Assembly: GCA_947650365.1 (NCBI GenBank)
Contig: OX393554.1
Location: forward strand, 40,456,971-40,520,970
Direction of reading: 5' to 3'
DNA length: 64,000 bases
DNA from: Chamaelirium japonicum
Taxonomy: Eukaryota; Streptophyta; Magnoliopsida; Liliales; Melanthiaceae
Shown here: piece by piece, positions 61,636 to 64,000 of the stretch
Layout of the letters: each line of letters starts with the position of its first letter
Numbering within the stretch: position 1 is the first letter of the stretch
The notes under the pieces: model-generated
Databases searched by the model: none
Told to the model about the DNA's origin: nothing
The model's input: the letters and a program-made list of their open reading frames with translations, nothing else
Position numbers and translations under genes: made by a program

Positions 61636-61660
61636 GGTCCCACCGGGCGTGCCAGAAATC
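61636..61660 (-). other. Primer binding site of element 2
   Basis: The minus strand reads TTTCTGGCACGCCCGGTGGG directly after the LTR end CCGCGTCCACA. This is the place and form of a tRNA primer site in plant Tat-type elements. The matching tRNA was not checked. Confidence 0.75.
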
Positions 61661-64000
61661 TGTGGACGCGGAAAAAAGCGCGGGTCGTCTTTATTGCGAA
61701 TCACACAAGATTACAATTGTGGCCGGGACCCGGGTTGCTCGGGTGTAGCGAGTCCGGGTTGCGGCGAGTTTTGATCAGGGGATTGTGGGAAAGATCTTCT
61801 GGGGGATCCCTTTGATCCGCGTCTCCACGTGGTGTTCGTGCGAGAGCTCTGAAGGGGCTGCCCAGGACAGGGGTTTTACAGGGAGAGGGTTTTGGAGAGG
61901 CTAAGGAATGTCCACCGTTGCTTTGTCCCTTCCGTGCTTCGCGCTTTCTCGGCTAGGGGGTTTTCGGCTTCGTTCCTCGGTCTTCGCGTCTTCCTCGTTC
62001 CTTGCTTGACCTCGGTGTCCTTGATCGTCGGTTCGCGGCGTCGATCTAGCTTTTGGCGTTGGCTTTGGCTTTGGCTTTTTGGCTTTGGCTTTGCTCCGGC
62101 GTGGCTCTGGCTTTTGCTTTGCTTCGGCGCTTGCACTTGGACGTAGCTGGGAGAGACTTGCGATGCTTTCGTTCTTCCGGACTTCGCGTCGTATCGGCTA
62201 GAACGTGCGGTGCTTTTGCTCGTGGCCGGCGTAGTCGCTTGGCTTTGGCACTTGCGTTGCTTTGGCGCGGGCTTTACTGGGGCTTTGCTTTGGCTTCTTG
62301 CGTTGGCTTTAGCTTTGGCGTCAACTCGATCTTCTTCTTCGAACGACGTGGGCTACTTCTCCGGTGCTTCGACGGTTTACGTATCGACTGGACTTCTCTT
62401 CTTCTCCGGGCTTCTTTGGCGTGATCGGAGTCGAAGAATGCTTTCGAAGATGGTGGGGGTAGCACCGATCTCCGTGCGACGGTTGTGGCGTCGGCTTTTG
62501 TTGATGAAGACGACGAGGGTAGCGACGGTCTCCGTGCGACGGTTGTAGCGTCGGCTTTTGTTGATGAAGACGACGAGGGTAGCGACGGTCTCCGTGCGAC
62601 GGTTGTAGCGTCGACTTTTGTTGATGAAGACGACGGGGTAGCGACGCTTCAGACGATCTGCTCCAGGCTTTCTTCTTCGTGGATGGGGCAGGCGTTAGTC
62701 GAAGACGACGGGGTGATGACGCTTCGCTTCTCTCCTCCGGGCTTTGGGGCTTGATCGGGATCGAGGATTTGTTGGAGCCGACGGGGTAGTGCCGCTCCTC
62801 TTCTTCTCCGGGCTTTTGAGCTTGATCGGAGCCGAAGCTTGTTGGAGACGACGGGGTAGTGCCGCTCCTCTTCTTCTCCGGGCTTTTGGGCTTGATCGGA
62901 GTCGAAGCTTGTTGGAGACGACGGGGTAGTGCCGCTCCTCTTCTTCTCCGGGCTTTTGGGCTTGATCGGAGTCGAAGCTTGTTGGAGACGACGGGGTAGT
63001 GCCACTCCTCTTCTTCTCCGGGCTTTTGGGCTTGATCGGAGTCGAAGCTTGTTGGAGACGACGGGGTAGTGCCGCTCCTCTTCTTCTCCGGCCTTTGCTT
63101 CTGGCGTCTTCGGAGTCGAAGGGTTCTTCTTCTCCGAGCTTTCTTCTTCGTGCACGGAGTCGAAGGGATGATCTTCGTGTGCAAGGGTCTTCACATTGAT
63201 GAGGACTTTCAGTAAGCCGATCCCTCGGGACAGGCTTGACTGTGCCTCGTGAAGCCTTGGGTCGATGAAGAAGCGTCTCCTCTTCTGCAGAGCTCTGGCG
63301 TTTCGTCTTCAATTTCCCGACCATTTTTTCCTTCCCCCACCCCCTCTATTTATAGGCAAAGAGGTGGGGAGAGAGATATGGAAACTTTTTAATTTTAAAT
63401 CCCTTTTGTATCTCTCATAATTACCCGGATTTTATTCATCCATTGATGAAGGGAATAACATTTAGTTGTTTTCCTTTTCTGGCGGGTGCAATTATGGCTG
63501 GATTTTGCGCACGAAATCGATGGCGATCGGGCGCTTCGTCTTGTGCGTCGGATCGAGGGATCGGCGCAGATCCGCGTGTGTGCAGACGTCATACGCTACC
63601 TCCCCCCGCGCATGGCGGTATTTTTTCCTTTTCTTTCTTTTCTTTCCTTTTCTTTTCTTTCCTTTTTCTTTTCTTTCCTTTCTTTTCTTTCCTTTTTCTT
63701 TTCTTTCTTTTTTTCTTTTCTTTCTTTTTTCTTCCCTTTCCTTGCAGGGCCGGCCGGCCTCTCCATGGGGTTCGGTCCCCACTAGGGCCGGCCCTATAGG
63801 GTTCGGACCCTAGTAGGGGCCGGCCCCTCTTGAGGCGGGGTCCGAGTCCGTGTCGGCGCGCGCGAGTCGGGTCCGCGTGTCGGGTTTGCATCCACGTCTG
63901 CGCGCGCGAGTTGGGTCCGCGTGTCGGGTTTGCATCCACGTCTGTGCGAGCGAGTTGGGTCCGCGTGTCGGGTTTGCATCCGCGTCGGCGCGAGCGAGTT
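61661..64000 (-). repeat. 5' LTR of element 2 (cut by the window end)
   Basis: Offset of 15,165 bp from the left LTR throughout. The differences seen are single bases, mostly transitions (for example 47300/62460, 48206/63370, 48592/63755), and a 2-bp loss near 63415. The last roughly 80 bp of the LTR lie outside the window. Confidence 0.95.
63346..63355 (-). promoter_or_regulatory. LTR TATA box (5' LTR)
   Basis: CTATAAATAG on the minus strand. This copy would drive the genomic RNA of element 2. It is identical in both LTRs. Confidence 0.75.

Larger units (their letters stand above)
46496..64000 (-). mobile_element. Young Tat-type Ty3/gypsy LTR retrotransposon (element 2)
   Basis: Minus-strand element with left (3') LTR 46496-48914 and right (5') LTR from 61661 past the window end. 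The PBS is next to the right LTR and the PPT next to the left LTR. Order: gag-protease, RT, dual RNase H, integrase (61600-53561), then a convergent plus-strand gene (50342-53330), then a repeat-rich 3' region. The two LTRs differ by about eight substitutions and one 2-bp indel over roughly 2.3 kb by eye. That is about 99.6% identity and indicates a very recent insertion. Yet gag-pol carries two stops and two frameshifts. The right target duplication is outside the window. Confidence 0.9.

Overview
This is flowering-plant nuclear DNA. It has GT-AG introns with short conserved exons, an AT-rich host background, and plant-type transposons: Tat-lineage Ty3/gypsy elements with antisense genes, L1 and RTE LINEs, a FAR1/MULE transposase relic, and foldback MITEs in TA microsatellites. 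I cannot name the species. Most of the window is nested mobile DNA. One host gene is recognisable; it looks like the kinetochore protein NNF1/PMF1.

Layout. 0-4 kb: a possible host exon, then a broken FAR1-type MULE transposase on the minus strand. 5.5-8.7 kb: a chain of palindromic elements separated by (TA)n tracts, resembling the Micron type of MITE. 9.3-22.4 kb: an L1-type LINE relic (minus strand) split by a 10.6 kb Tat-type LTR retrotransposon (11640-22213; 5-bp duplication TTTCT). That element has a pol remnant, an oppositely oriented intron-containing gene relic, a 118-bp tandem array in its 3' region, and an LTR that is itself a near-perfect inverted repeat. 23.8-24.3 kb: a MULE-type MITE with a 9-bp duplication.

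24.7-45.6 kb: the NNF1-like gene on the plus strand. Five small in-phase exons lie in very long introns that contain a probable small LTR element, MITEs, a CCA-rich foldback region, and an RTE LINE split by an L1 LINE. 46.5 kb to the window end: a young Tat-type LTR retrotransposon on the minus strand. Its LTRs are about 2.4 kb and nearly identical; PBS and PPT are visible. Its gag-pol is damaged, but a plus-strand antisense gene (plant mobile domain plus coiled coil, one intron) is intact.

Both large retrotransposons share one plan: minus-strand gag-pol with dual RNase H, then a convergent antisense gene with its own TATA box and intron(s), then tandem repeats before the 3' LTR. Findings rest on direct reading plus knowledge of the families; no alignment or search was run.
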